Shown here: positions 1 to 11,279 of the stretch, piece by piece
Layout of the letters: every line of letters begins with the position of its first letter
Numbering within the stretch: position 1 is the first letter of the stretch
Assembly: GCA_940337035.1 (NCBI GenBank)
Contig: CALNHX010003629.1
Coordinates: 81,343 to 145,342 of the forward strand
DNA from: Agriotes lineatus
Lineage: Eukaryota > Arthropoda > Insecta > Coleoptera > Elateridae
DNA: 64,000 nucleotides
Reading direction: 5' to 3'
Made by a program: the position numbers and the translations under genes
The notes under the pieces: generated by a model
What the model was told of the DNA's origin: nothing
What the model saw: only the letters and a program-made list of their open reading frames with translations
Databases searched by the model: none

Positions 1-76
1 ACATGTTGCGGTTTCTGAGACACTGCAGGTGTCGGCTCGGTTTACTGAAATTAATCTTAGAGTGTATGGACCACAG
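1..76 (+). CDS. alpha-catulin exon (5' cut by window edge)
   Basis: Frame 2 is open from the window edge (HVAVSETLQVSARFTEI...RVYGPQ) and ends in CAG before a GT donor at 77. The 53-nt intron 77-129 ends TTCTTCAG. The phase-0 join restores the family motif GPQ-VITAAKSL. Confidence 0.75.
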
Positions 77-3000
77 GTACTACCGTAGACTTAATCTGTA
101 TCAAGGCATTAATGGAAAATATTCTTCAGGTTATAACGGCTGCCAAATCCTTAGCAGCATATCCTGGGAGCAAAATTGCTCAGGAAAATTTAGAAGTATT
201 CGCAGATATGTATCAGTGGCTTGTTTCGGATGTGACGTCTGTTGTTAAGGAGGTCATCGAAGCTAGCCAGACGAGGCCGGAAAAGCAAGTGTATATGTCT
301 CTTCCTAGACCAGGGGTACTAAATTGGTAAGTTTGAAAGATAGTCGCTACTTGATTTCTGTTTCAGAAACATGGTACTACCTCAAAGCCTTTAAAGTCGG
401 TTCGTTTGGATGTCGAGGAACAGGAGAAGATAGCAAAGTCTGGCTTGGAAATGAAGTTGATTAGCAGTGAAATGGATGCGGAAACGGATAAATGGCAAGA
501 AAGTAGCACCCAGATGGAGGTAAATTACACTTACGTGTGTATTTTCTGTATCTGGGATACTGGTATCTCGCATACAGTATCTACATGTGAAAGGGGCCTT
601 GAGCTGATCTATTAAAAAAATCAAGTGTATTCAGATCTTGAAATTGCAATAACCCCTTGATAGGAATGGGCACGTGACATGAAAACAATAGGGTCATGGC
701 GGGTCACATCCTGAACGTGAGTAATATTCGAAAATCGGGACGTGAACGTGAGTGAAACTTTTCAAGGCGTGATTCACGTTAATTTCACGCTAAAAATTTA
801 ATAACGAATAAAAGACTGCAGGGTGCTCCGCTCCCCCGCTGCCCGACATGTGAAATATCTAGCTGGAGCGGGAGGTCATTGTACTTCTGTGTGGCAGCCT
901 GCAGCGATGTAGCTTCGCACTTGTGTTGTGTTGTAGATGCTGTGCCTGCAGTCAATCGCGTGTGTGCGTCTATAAGCGACCAAGTAAAACTTACTTTTAG
1001 TTCCTCGGACATGAAAGCACTTCTGAGCCTAGGAATTGAGTGTTGCCTAGCAACATATTATACTTTCTTGTACTCGTAGGGAAACGTCAATGCCAATGAC
1101 AGTTTTTGGTATTAAAAGTAATGTCTTTGAGGACGGTTGCAAGAAACGTTTTTGCGAGAAATCAGCATTTATCCCTTGTAAGTTATTGTAGTCAATTTTC
1201 ATTTATTTCTTTTCGTGTCTACTATTGTGGTTGCAACATATTACGTAAATTATTCAACGTGCAAAACATTTTGTGCGTGAATGTGAGTGTTTAAAGCAAA
1301 CGTGAAACGTACGTGACGTGAGTGAATATTCACTCACGCGCCCATCTCTACCCCTTGATATATCTTCGTCTACATCACCATCCTGCTGAAACCAAAGGTT
1401 ACCATTAAGATTGTTGCATTTAGAAATCGTATGGTTAGTACAGGAACAAGTTTAAATCTTAACAAATTACATCAATCAGCATTTAATGTATCTTCATAAA
1501 AGAAAAGAACTAGAATTCTTACCTTTTGGTGTAGGGTTACTTTGGGATTGAGTTTAGGGTATATTTTTCCTCAATACTTCTCGCCACTTCTGTTTTCTGC
1601 TATTTTTCTTACATTCTCCAACGTAGTTCCTTTCTTCTTCACTGTCTTCCATGTCTTTTTTGACCATCCTCACTTGTATACCTTTCTCTCTCACCTCATA
1701 CATTTTCCTAACCATTCTCTCACTCATTCTGGTTACTATATGGTCTGGGTTAGTTTGAAACTGAGCTTATGGTACATTTTTTCCCGTTACCTCTTGCCAC
1801 TTTCTACTGTTTTCTGATGCTTTTCTCACCTCCTCCCGTTTACTTCCTCGCTCCTTCATTGCCTACATCTTCTATTCTTCTGTGACTTTCTTGGCTGTCC
1901 TGTTTTTACCCCCTTCTTTTGTCTCATAAATTTTTCTGACTATTGTCTCTTCACCCATGCTAGTTATATGTTTCCTTTATACTTCTCGCCACTTTCTTCT
2001 GTTTCCTGCTATTTTTCTTACTTCCCCCAACTTCGTTCCTTTCTTCTTCACTGTCTCCCATGTCTTTTTTGATCATTCTCACATGTTTACCTTTCTCTCT
2101 CACCTCGATACATTTTCCTAACCTTTCTCTCCTCACTCATTCTGGTTATATGGTCTGGGTTAGTTTGAGATTGAGCTTATGGTACATTTTTTCCCATTAC
2201 CTCTTGCCACTTTCTACTGTTTTCTGAAGTTTTCCTTACCTCCTCTCATTTACTTCCCTCTTAATTGCCTTCTTCACCCATTTGTCCATAACTTTCTTGG
2301 CCGTCCTGTTTTTACCCCCTTCTCTTGTCTCATACATTTTTCTGACAATTTTCTTCTCACTTATCCCAGTTTTATTAGTATAAAACTGACTACCTAGTAC
2401 TACGGACTTACCAGTCAGAGAAACGTCTTGAAGACGCCCTATATTCCGGACGGAATGAAAGGAACGAAGAAGAAGAAGATCCCAGTTTTATGGCTTGGGT
2501 TAGTTTGGAATTGAGTTTGGGGTATATTTTTTCTCTATACTTTACGCCATCTTCTCTCTTCTACTATTTTTGTCACCTCTTCCCACTTAACTTCTATCTC
2601 TTCCACTTTCTTTTCCACCACATCCTTTTATGTCTTTTTGCCAGTCTAGGTTGTCTCCCCTCCCCCCCCCCTTGTCTTGCCTTATAAATGTTCCTTACCG
2701 TTCTCTCCTTGTTCATTCTAGTTATACAACCTTAGGGTTCGTTTGGAGTTAAGTTAAGGGTACATTTTTCCTCCATATTTTTGCCACTTTTTTCTGTCAT
2801 GTACTATTTTTCTCACTTCTTCCCACTTAACCCTTCTTTCTTCTATTGCCTTCTTCACGCCATCCTTCTATGGTTTTCTTGGCCGCCTTCTTTTATCCCC
2901 CTCTCTTGCTTCATAAATCATCCTGACCAGGCTCTCCTTATCCATCTTAGTTACCTATATGGCCTAACTTAGTTTACAATGAAAGTTTAGGGTATTTTTT

Positions 3001-6000
3001 TCCTTCATACGCCTTGCCAGCCTTTTTTCTCCATACTTTATGCCATCGTCTGTCTTCTACTATTTTTCTCACCTCTTTTCACGTAATTTCTATCTCCTCC
3101 ACTTTCTTTTCCATCACATCCTTTTATGTCTTTTTGCCAGTTTTGGTTTTCGTTTTTCGCCCCCCCCCTCTCTTGCCTCAGAAATGTTCCTTACCATTCT
3201 CTCCTCATCCATTCTAGTTATATAGCCTTGGTTAGTTTGGAGTTGAGTTGAGGGTACATTGTTCTTCCATATTTTTGCCACTTTGTTCTGTCATGTACTA
3301 TTTTTCTCTCTTCTTCCCACTTAACTCTTCTATTTTCTTCTTCACGCCATCCTTCTATGTTTTTCTTGGCCGCCTTCTTTTTCCCCTCCTCTCTAGCTTC
3401 ATAAATCATCCTGACCATGCCCTCCTCATCCATCTTAGTTACCTATATGGCCTAACTTAGTTTAGAATGAAAGTTTAGGGCACCTTTTCCTTCATATATC
3501 TTGCCAGTTTTTTTTCTCCATACTTTATGCCATCTTCTGTCTTCTACTATTTTTGTCACCTTCTCCCATTTAACTTCTATCTCCTCCACTTTCTTTTCCA
3601 CCACATCCTTTTATATCTTTTTGCCAGTCTTGGTTTTCTTCCCCCCCCCCCCTCTCTTGCCTCATAAATGTTCCTTACGATTCTCTTCTCATCCATTCTA
3701 GTTATATAGCCTTGGTTAGTTTGGAGTTAAGTTAAGGGTACATTTTTCCTCCTTTTTTTTTCCACTTTTTTCTGTCATGTACTATTTTTCTCTCTTCTTC
3801 CCACTTGACTCTTCTTTCTTCTATTGCCTTCTTCACGCCATCCTTCTATGTTTTTCTTGGCCGCCTTCTTTTTTTCCCCTCTCTAGCTTCATAATCATCC
3901 TGACCATGCCCTCCTCATCCATCTTAGTTACCTATATGGCCTAACTTAGTTTAGAATGAAAGTTTAGGGCATTTTTTTCCTTGATACGCCTTGTCACTTT
4001 TTTTTCTCCGTACTGTTTGCCACCTTCTGCGTTCTGCTTGTTATCTCACCTTCCTTTCTCCTCCACTGCCTTCTTCACCAAGTCCTTCCATGTCTTTCTT
4101 GGCCGTCCTCTTATTCTTTTTCTCTTTTACTTCATAAATTTTTCTGACCATTCTCTTCTCACCTATCTTAGTTATATGGCTTTGGTTAATTAGGGATTGA
4201 GTTTCAGGCATACTTTTCCTCCATACTCCTTGCCGACTTCTTTTGTCTTCTGTTATTTTTCTCACCTTGCACTTACTTCCTTTCTCCTGTAATGCTTTCT
4301 CCACCTTGTCTTTCTATACTTTTCTAGTCTGTCCGTATTTTCTTTTTCGTCCCTCTCTTGCTTCATAAATCTTTCTGGCCATTTTATCTCACCCATCTTA
4401 GTTATACGGCCTGGGATTTCAGTTTAGGATGCACTTTTTTTCCATACTTTTTGGCATCATATTTCATTTGTGTTTTTGTCACCCCCAACTTGATATTAAT
4501 TTTTTCTGCACTGCTTTTTTCACCCCTTTCTTCCATATCTTTCTTTTTTGCCTAATAAATGTTTCTATCCATTCTCTCTTTACCCATCTTAGATATATGA
4601 CCTGGGTTACTTTGGAATTGAATTTAGGATACACTTTTTCCCCATTCTTCTGGCCACCTTTTTCTGATATTTTTCTCACTTTTTACTTAATTAATCTCTT
4701 TTTCACTGCCTTTTTCACCCCATCCTTCCATGTTTTTCTTGGCCGTTGTCTTTTTTCTTTTTTCCTCCCTCATTTCATAAATCATCCTGACCATTTTCTT
4801 CTCATCCATCCTAGCTATATGGCCTAACTTAGTTTAGAATTGAGTTTAGGGCACCCTTTGCTTTCATATTCTTTGCCAAACTTTGTTTCTCTATACTTTT
4901 TGCCACTTTCTGCGTTCTGCTATTTATCCCACCTCCTTCATCTTTCTTTTCTCCTTCACTGCCTTCTTCACCCCGTCCTTCCATGTCCTTCTTGGCCGTC
5001 CTTCTTTTTTCTTTTCCTCTTTCACTTCATAAATTTTTCTGACCATTCTCTTCTCACCTATTGTAGTTCTATGGCTTTGGTTAGTTTAGGATTGAGTTTA
5101 AGGCAAGCTTTTTCTCCATACTCCTTGCCAACTTCTTTTCTCTTCTGCTATTTTTCTCACCTTTTTCCACTTATGTTCTTTCTCCGCGACTGTCTTCTTC
5201 ACCTTATCCTTCAATACCTTTCTAGTGTGTCTATATTTAATTTTTTCCCCTCTCTTGCCTCATAAATCTTTCTGGCCGTTCTTTGCTCACCCATCTTAGT
5301 TATATGACTTGGGATTTCAGTTTAGGATACACTTTTCCTCCATACTTTTTGACATCCTTCTCTGTCATTTGCTATTTTTGTCACCTCCTCCAACTTAAAA
5401 TTACTTAGTCGAATGCAGGCTTTTACGGCTGTTGTCCATAATGGTAGGTTCTTCCTGGTTATGCCTTGGTCGTCGATTTGAACTTGACGTTCCACTGCTC
5501 ATGCTGTCGTCACCTTCTTCAGAGGTTTTCTAAAGTCTTTAGAAACGTCAAGTTCAAATCGACGACCACGACATAACCCGGAAGAACCTACCATTAAAGT
5601 TACTTTCTTCTCCACTGCCTTTTTCAACTTTTTCTTCCATGTCTTTCTTGGCAGTTCTTTTCTTCTTTTTCCCTCTTTTGCTTCATAAATTTTTCTAATT
5701 ATTCTCCTTTCACTTATCTTAGATATATGATCTGGGCTAGTTCGGAATTGAGTTTAAGGTACATTTTCCCCCATCCTTCTGGCTACCTTCTTTTTTCTCT
5801 TTCTTCTTCACTCCATCTTTCCATGCTTTTCTTGGTGATTCTGTTTTATTTCCCCCCTCTTTTTAGCTTAATAAATTTTTCCACTATTCTCTCCTTATCC
5901 ATCTTAGTTATATGGCCTGGATTAGTTTGAAATTGAGTTTAGGATACACCTTTTTTCCATTCTTCTGGCCACCTTCTGTCTTCTGGTATTTGTCTCACCT

Positions 6001-9000
6001 CCCACTTAATTTCTCTCTCTTTCACTGCTTTCTTCATCCTGTCCTTCCATTTCTTTTTTGATCGTCCTCGTTTTCGTTTTCCCCTCTTTTCACTTTCTTT
6101 TGGCTAATAATTTCTTTCTTCACCCATCATAGTTATATGATCTGGGTTAGTTTGGAATTGACTTTAGGGTACCTACACTTTTTCTACATACTTTTCGTAC
6201 CATCTTTTGTCTTCTGCTTTTATTCTCTTCTCCTCCCACTTATTTTTCTCTCCCTTCCAATGCCTTCTGCACCCTTTTCTTATTTTTTCCATATCTCTCA
6301 TGGCCATCTCATTTTTTTCTTTTTTCACATTCTTTCACTTCATAAATTTTCCTAACCATTCTTTCCTTACCCACCCTAGTTATATGGCCTAGGTTTGAAT
6401 TGGGTTTATAGTAGGTTTTTCTCTTATATGTTTTGACCCTATTATTTTTCTTGCTTTCTTCCACTTAATTCTGCTCTCCTCCATTACCTTCTTCATCCTA
6501 TCCTTTCATGGCTTCCTAATCTGTTTTATTCTCCCCCCCCCCCTTTATTGCACTATAAATTATCCTGACAACGCACTGCTCACCCATCATAGTTAACTGG
6601 CCTGGGTTAGTATGGAATTGAGTTTTTCCTAAAAAACACTTTTTGCCACCTTCAAGTCTTCTGCTACATTTCCTGAAAGAACAGCAAAGATTAAAAACAC
6701 CGCCAAACAAGCAACCCATTGGTTCTCTCAAGAATTAGAAACAATGCGCTCTACTGTAACGTTTGTTTATGAACTGTGCAATAAGTACCAAACTCCGGAG
6801 CTAGTTACGCTCAAAAAAGTGTATAGAAACAACTATAGGCTAGCATTAAAACAGGCTAAGATAAAATCTAATGATGAGATGATAAAAAATTCTGACAACG
6901 CTATCAAAACAATTTTCCAAATAATTAACGCCCGTCCTTCTCGGGGCTTGGGTGGTGCAACTGAAGAATCGGATCTTTCTGCTAAAGATTTTAACAATCA
7001 TTTTGTCAGTGCCGCTGAGAGCACAGTTAACAATCCTCCCGGTTCTTCAGTTGTAGGACACAGAGCCGCCAGTTTGAAACAATCCAATATAGGATTTAAG
7101 TTTATTAAGGTATCTTGTGCAACAGTTAGGAATGCTCTGGGATCTTTAAAAAACAACAGAAGCAAAGATTTTTACGGACTCAGCGTTAGCATTGTAAAAA
7201 GTATGACTGATGTCATTATTTCTCCTTTAACAAAAATCATTAATTTATGTATTACTGAAAGCATTTTCCCGGATGCTTTAAAAATAGCCACTGTCGTACC
7301 TATACACAAAAAAGGAGATAGGTCCGATGTGAATAACTATAGACCTATATCACTACTTCCAATTTTTTCAAAGGTTCTTGAAAAAATTTTGAAGGATCAA
7401 ATCCAAACCTATTTTGAAAATAACAATTTACTAGATAAATGTCAGTTTGGTTTCAGGAAAAATCTCTCGACAAGCGATGCACTGATAGCTTTTACAGAAA
7501 AAATAACTGCCACCTTTGAACACGGACAGATCTCCTTAGCAACGTTCATTGACCTCACAAAGGCCTTTGATTGTGTATGCCACGAGCTTTTAGTGGAAAA
7601 GTTATCCGATTATAATTTTGTTTCAAGCAGTCAACATTTAATAAAATCATATCTGTACAATAGAAAACAACTTGTTATTTTCAATAACCATTTATCAGAT
7701 TCGCAAATTATCAAATACGGTGTACCACAGGGATCAATTTTGGGTCCCCTCCTATTTTTAATATTTATTAATGACTTTCCACAGCAAGTTCGTGACACTG
7801 ACACCATTCTGTATGCAGATGATACCACTCTCGTAAGCACTGACAGTGAGATTATTTCTGCAATAAATAAAAATCACGTTGCTCTAGAGGATGCTGAGGC
7901 TTGGTTCAGTAAAAATCGCTTACGTATTAACCCAGATAAAACGGTAAATATTTTGTTTACACTTAAAAAAGTACCGATAAACATAGGAGAAGTAAGTACA
8001 AAATTTCTTGGATTGGAAGTTGATAAAGCGTTACAATGGAATGTACACGGTGAAAATGTAGCAGTAAGGCTGTGTAAAAATATATTTTTTATTAGAAGTC
8101 TGACCAGCTCTGTGTCAACAAAAGTATTGAGAATAGCTTACTTTGCTTTAATACACCCGATTCTCTCATACGGACTAATTGTATGGGGTCACTCTACATC
8201 TGTGCACAGAGCCTTCGGACTTCAGAGACGCGTAGTCAGAATTCTAGCCCAAAAAGGTTACCGCGCTGATTGCAGGGAGAGTTTTGTGGCTCTGCGCATA
8301 CTCACTTTACCTTGTCAGTATATACTAACCTGCTTGATTTATACTAAAGCTAATCTGCCGAATTTAACTACTCACGAGCAGGTTCACAACCATGACACTA
8401 GACACAAATCAAACTTATGCCCCAACCCTATAAGGCTATGTAAATCTCAAGTAGGAACCAAATATTACGGTATAAAATTTTTTAATATGTTACCGGAAAC
8501 AATACGAACTCTCCCTGCAAAACAATTTAAAACAACTGTAAAACAGTACCTGCTAAAGAAGCCCTTCTATTCGTTTCAGGAGTTCTATACCCACAACTGG
8601 ATAAATGTAAAACAATAGTAATTTTAATATGTTTCTCCACATTTCAGTTTTTATGTACTAGACTTGTAGATGCACTGAGGCTATTGTAATTTTTTTTTTT
8701 CGACTTGTGTAAAACATGTATGTTACAAACACCAATAAACACTATCACTATCACTATCACTATCACTGCTTTTCTTCACTTGATTCCTATTGCCTTTTTG
8801 ATCCTTCCATGTGTCTATAGTGCTTCCATTCCTGACCATTCATTCCTCACTCTCGCTAGTTATATGGCCTAGGTTAGTTTGAAATTGAGTTTAGTGTAAA
8901 TTTTTCCTTCTTGCTCTTTGCCACTTTCTATCGTCTGCTGTTTTTTTGCTTTCCTCCACTTAATTCCTCGCTCCTCCATTGTCTTCTTCACCCCATTCTT

Positions 9001-11279
9001 CAATACCTTTCTAGTCGGTTCTATTTTGCTTTTTCCCGCCTACCATTCTAGCCTGTCCTCTTTTTTTCCTTCCTTTCTTGCTTTATACATTTTCCTGACA
9101 ATTTGCTGCTCACCCATCGTAGCTATATGGTCTAGGTTAATTTGGAATTGCGTTTAGGGACTATTTTTGTTGCTTTCTCTCAATTAATTCTTCTTTGCTC
9201 CATTGCCTTTTGCACCTCATCTTTTCATGTCTTTCTTGGGTGTCTTTTTTGCCTTTTCTTCAGCATTTTCTACAACCTATCCTAGTTGTATGACCTTGGT
9301 TAGTTTAAAATTGAGTTTCGGGCACACTTTTTCTCAGTTTAGGATACACGTTTCCTCCATTCTTCTGCCTTCTGCTATTTGTCTCGCTTCCCACTAATTT
9401 CTCTCTCTTCATTGTCTTCTTCACCCCTTTCTTCCATTCTTTCTTGCTCGTCCTCGTTTTTTGTTTTTCCCTTTTCTCACTTTCATTTGCCTAATAATTT
9501 TTCCTGGCCATTCTTTTCTCACCCATCGTAGTTATATGTCGTGGGTTAGTTTGGAATTGATTTTAGTGTACCCATACTTTTTCTCCATACTTTTTGCCAC
9601 CTTTTGTCTTCTGCTATTATTCTCTCGTCTTCCCATTTATTTCCTCTTCCCTTTTTGTCCCCTTCTTTTGCTTTATAAATCTTTCTGACCATTGGGTTTA
9701 TGGTATATTTCTCTTCCATACATTTTGACTCTATTATTTTCATTTCTTTTTCCCACTTAATTCCGCTTTCTTCCATTACCTTCTTCAACCTATCTTTCCA
9801 TGCCTTCCTAGTCTATCTTCTTTTTTTTTCTCCCTCCTCCACTGTCTTCTTCACTCTGCCTCTCGGTCTTTGTGATGGTTCTCTTTCTCTTTTTCCTTTC
9901 TTTCTTGCCTCATAAATTTTCTTGACCATCTCTTCTCATCCATCCTAGTTATATGGCCTAACCATCTGTTCCTTTTGTATATGTAATTAATTCTACTGGT
10001 TCTACTTTCAACTGCTTTATATGGCTAGTGCAGTACTAACAAGCTTAAACTCTAAATAAAAAAGTTAAATTGATCAACATTTAATATATCTACCTTTTTT
10101 CAAAAATTCTTGAACTTTAAATAACTTTTAGTTACAGGGGGCTGTATGATATGCTTGAATTGAATATAAGGCACATTCCAGATATTCTTAAATGGCTATA
10201 AAGTGTATAAGAATACTATAATTATATAATGAAAAATATAGGTAGGTTAATATTGAAAAAAAAATGATATAAAAGATATAAACGTAATTTCCAATTTTGA
10301 TACTGTAGATTTCTAGTTGCTGTCATGACTTAGTTCTTCCAACATTTTTGAAGGTCTTTTCCGCTCTTTATTAAGGTAATATCAACGGCAAACCAAAGGT
10401 TATGAAGTGTCCTTCCATCTGTATACAGTTAATCCATATTTTTTCCAGTTGGGACTGCTGGATATCTTGTAAAATGCAATTTAACAAGATTGGATCGCCC
10501 TCGCTGATGTTTCAGTGCAGTTCAAATTTTGTAGTTTGACCTGTGCTTTATCGTGTCTGTAGGTAGATCTTTTCTAGGGTTTTTGTGCACTCCTTGTTTT
10601 CTAAGCGCCTTGAAATACGCTTATTCTATGCTATGAAAGCTTTTAAACATAAGGAGAAAATTGCGTATGGATTTGCCATTTACATACATATAACCTTAAA
10701 ATAATGGAAAAACATTGATAGTACGCCGCTCCGTGATCTGCTTCCAATACTTTTATTTATATTTATTAGTATTGTCAGAATGCAGTAGTTATTTTAAGCA
10801 GTTAAGTAAGTTCTATGACGTTTATTTTTAATTCAAATTTCAGGAAAACAATGACATAGTCAAAAGAGCAAAGAACATGTCGTCTATGGCTTTTTCGATG
10901 TATCAGTTCACAAAAGGAGAAGGGACCTTGAAAACGACTCAAGATTTATTCACACAAGCTGAGTATTTCGCAGAAGAAGCCAATAGGTTGTATAAGGTCA
11001 TAAGACAATTTAGCTACCAGGTAAGAACACGACTTGGAAGCCGAGTGAAGGCACTAAAAATTAACTTTGTAGGTACCGGGTGGTGCCAACAAGAAAGAAC
11101 TTCTAGAAAGCCTGGATAAGGTTCCCACGTTTGTGCAGCGGCTGCAGTTCACTGTTAAAGACCACACTGTGGGAAAGGCAGCGACGTTTACCAAAGTCGA
11201 TAATGTGATACAGGAGACGAAGAATCTTATGAATGTCATATCAAAAGTTGTAACTACGTGCTTTGAGTGTGCTACTAAG
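1..11279 (+). CDS. alpha-catulin (alpha-catenin-like protein), internal exons, partial gene
   Basis: Five exons read as one continuous phase-0 protein: 1-76, 130-315, 367-519, 10844-11020 and 11073-11279. The joined peptide has hallmarks of the vinculin/alpha-catenin superfamily and is closest, from memory of the family, to alpha-catulin (CTNNAL1; Drosophila alpha-Catr). These include GPQVITAAKSLA, KIAQENLEVFADMY, EKIAKSGLEMKLISSEMDAE, KRAKNMSSMAFSMYQFT and AATFTKVDNVIQETKNLMN. Catulin is a cytoplasmic helical-bundle scaffold linked to the cytoskeleton and Rho signalling. The 5' part of the gene lies left of the window. The last exon in view ends at a GT donor after ATK, which in the family lies near the C-terminus, so at least one short terminal exon is missing and I could not find it. 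Three introns are 51-53 nt and one is about 10.3 kb. All visible exons are open, with no lesions. Confidence 0.88.
130..315 (+). CDS. alpha-catulin exon
   Basis: Phase 0 at both ends. It encodes VITAAKSLAAYPGSKIAQEN through SLPRPG. A stronger-looking donor (GTAAGT at 327) would break the frame into the next exon, so the donor at 316 is chosen. It joins SLPRPG to KHGTTSKPLKSVRLD, as expected for the family. Confidence 0.85.
367..519 (+). CDS. alpha-catulin exon
   Basis: Acceptor TTTCAG at 361-366, donor GTAAAT at 520. It encodes KHGTTSKPLKSVRLDVEEQE...DAETDKWQESSTQME in phase 0. The following intron runs about 10.3 kb to 10843 and hosts the 230-bp tandem array and a LINE. Confidence 0.88.
520..1539. 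other. intron DNA, no gene recognised
   Basis: Start of the long catulin intron. I see no coding exon or RNA. Around 1085-1145 there is a stretch similar to 51425-51495 (both contain TTTTGGTATTA and GACGSTTGCA), probably two remnants of one dispersed repeat. GTGAATATTCACTCACG near 1320 is a short palindrome. Confidence 0.6.
2376..2478 (+). mobile_element. 103-bp retroposed fragment with (GAA)n tail and 13-bp target-site duplication
   Basis: An insert unrelated to the array ends in GAACGAAGAAGAAGAAG. It is bounded by exact copies of ATCCCAGTTTTAT at 2363-2375 and 2479-2491. This is the signature of a short 5'-truncated LINE or SINE 3' end. No coding potential. Confidence 0.75.
2500..3970. repeat. 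higher-order (dimeric) segment of the 230-bp array
   Basis: Two unit types alternate. One is marked TTTGGAGTTAAGTTAAGGGT (2735, 3232, 3716) and the other TTAGAATGAAAGTTTAGGGC (2970, 3458, 3948). Same-type spacing is about 484-497 bp, so the local repeat unit is a dimer of about 488 bp that is more homogeneous than the rest of the array. Confidence 0.7.
5439..5595. mobile_element. foldback (inverted-repeat) insertion in the array
   Basis: Arms of about 53 nt: AATGGTAGGTTCTTCC..., with TGGTCGTCGATTTGAACTTG near 5468, and the reverse complement ending AAGAACCTACCATT at 5595. They are separated by a loop of about 50 nt. The sequence is not pyrimidine-rich like the array, so it is an insertion. 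Confidence 0.75.
6661..8770 (+). mobile_element. 5'-truncated non-LTR retrotransposon (CR1/Jockey group) with (CACTAT)n tail
   Basis: Inserted within one unit of the 230-bp array. The unit breaks at CTGCT (6661-6665) and resumes at CTGCT (8766-8770), a candidate 5-bp duplication. The left end lacks ORF1 and the endonuclease. The right end has a short 3' UTR (8619 onward), CAATAAACACTAT and a hexamer microsatellite tail of the CR1/Jockey kind. Confidence 0.8.
6669..8618 (+). CDS. reverse transcriptase ORF of the truncated LINE
   Basis: Open from the truncation point (in-frame ..ATHWFSQELETM.. before the ATG at 6744) to TAG at 8616. Counting from that ATG there are 624 residues: a linker (1-180), then the reverse transcriptase. 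Motifs are NNYRPISLLP (about 198), the catalytic aspartate of ATFIDLTKAFD (270), GVPQGSILGPLLF (326), and YADD (357-360). After these comes the usual thumb and C-terminal region (YGLIVWGHS). No frame lesion is seen, so the truncation looks fairly young. It copies LINE RNA in the nucleus by target-primed reverse transcription, but this copy has no endonuclease and cannot mobilise itself. Confidence 0.9.
   Translation, partial: FPERTAKIKNTAKQATHWFSQELETMRSTVTFVYELCNKYQTPELVTLKKVYRNNYRLALKQAKIKSNDEMIKNSDNAIKTIFQIINARPSRGLGGATEESDLSAKDFNNHFVSAAESTVNNPPGSSVVGHRAASLKQSNIGFKFIKVSCATVRNALGSLKNNRSKDFYGLSVSIVKSMTDVIISPLTKIINLCITESIFPDALKIATVVPIHKKGDRSDVNNYRPISLLPIFSKVLEKILKDQIQTYFENNNLLDKCQFGFRKNLSTSDALIAFTEKITATFEHGQISLATFIDLTKAFDCVCHELLVEKLSDYNFVSSSQHLIKSYLYNRKQLVIFNNHLSDSQIIKYGVPQGSILGPLLFLIFINDFPQQVRDTDTILYADDTTLVSTDSEIISAINKNHVALEDAEAWFSKNRLRINPDKTVNILFTLKKVPINIGEVSTKFLGLEVDKALQWNVHGENVAVRLCKNIFFIRSLTSSVSTKVLRIAYFALIHPILSYGLIVWGHSTSVHRAFGLQRRVVRILAQKGYRADCRESFVALRILTLPCQYILTCLIYTKANLPNLTTHEQVHNHDTRHKSNLCPNPIRLCKSQVGTKYYGIKFFNMLPETIRTLPAKQFKTTVKQYLLKKPFYSFQEFYTHNWINVKQ
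8766..9960. repeat. 230-bp tandem array, second block
   Basis: Same markers as the first block (CTTCTTCACCCCATTCTTC, CATAAATTTTCTTGACCAT, CATCCTAGTTATATGGCC). It is broken in places by deletions, for example around 9160-9330 and 9690. It ends at GTTATATGGCCTAACCATC near 9960, after which the sequence is ordinary AT-rich intron. Confidence 0.75.
9961..10843. other. intron DNA, no feature recognised
   Basis: AT-rich end of the long catulin intron, ending with the acceptor AAATTTCAG before the exon at 10844. I see no repeat structure or exon. Confidence 0.6.
10844..11020 (+). CDS. alpha-catulin exon
   Basis: Exactly 59 codons in phase 0: ENNDIVKRAKNMSSMAFSMY, then FTKGEGTLKTTQDLF through YKVIRQFSYQ. 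Donor GTAAGA at 11021. A strongly conserved segment of the family's C-terminal helical bundle. Confidence 0.92.
11073..11279 (+). CDS. alpha-catulin exon
   Basis: 69 codons in phase 0 after a 52-nt intron: VPGGANKKELLESLDKVPTF, QRLQFTVKDHTVGKAATFTK, NLMNVISKVVTTCFECATK. Donor GTTGGT at 11280. Family members continue with a short, less conserved tail that I could not place in the window. Confidence 0.9.

Larger units (their letters stand above)
1540..6660. repeat. degenerate tandem array, unit about 230 bp, pyrimidine-rich on + strand (first block)
   Basis: A recurring unit is marked by TTAGTTTGGAATTGAGTTTA, then CTCCATACTTTTTGCCA, TCTTCTGCTATTTTTCTCAC, CTTCTTCACCCCATCCTTCC, TTTCTTGGCCG, CATAAATTTTTCTGACCATT and CACCCATCTTAGTTATATGG. 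Start marks fall near 2500, 2735, 2970, 3232, 3458, 3716 and 3948, giving spacings of about 226-262 bp. Copies diverge clearly. Read on the minus strand many units stay open and give a repeated peptide of the form MVRKIYEA..G......K.W.DGVKKAVEE..VKWEE.RKIAEDR.KWQK. This recalls the C-terminal tail of a group of LINE polyproteins and is not a host gene. The array resumes after the LINE at 8766. Confidence 0.8.

Noticed and set aside
1542..5930. Many + strand ORFs rich in Phe/Leu/Ser
   Set aside because: Artefacts of the pyrimidine-rich tandem array. The coding-like signal is on the minus strand and belongs to the repeat.
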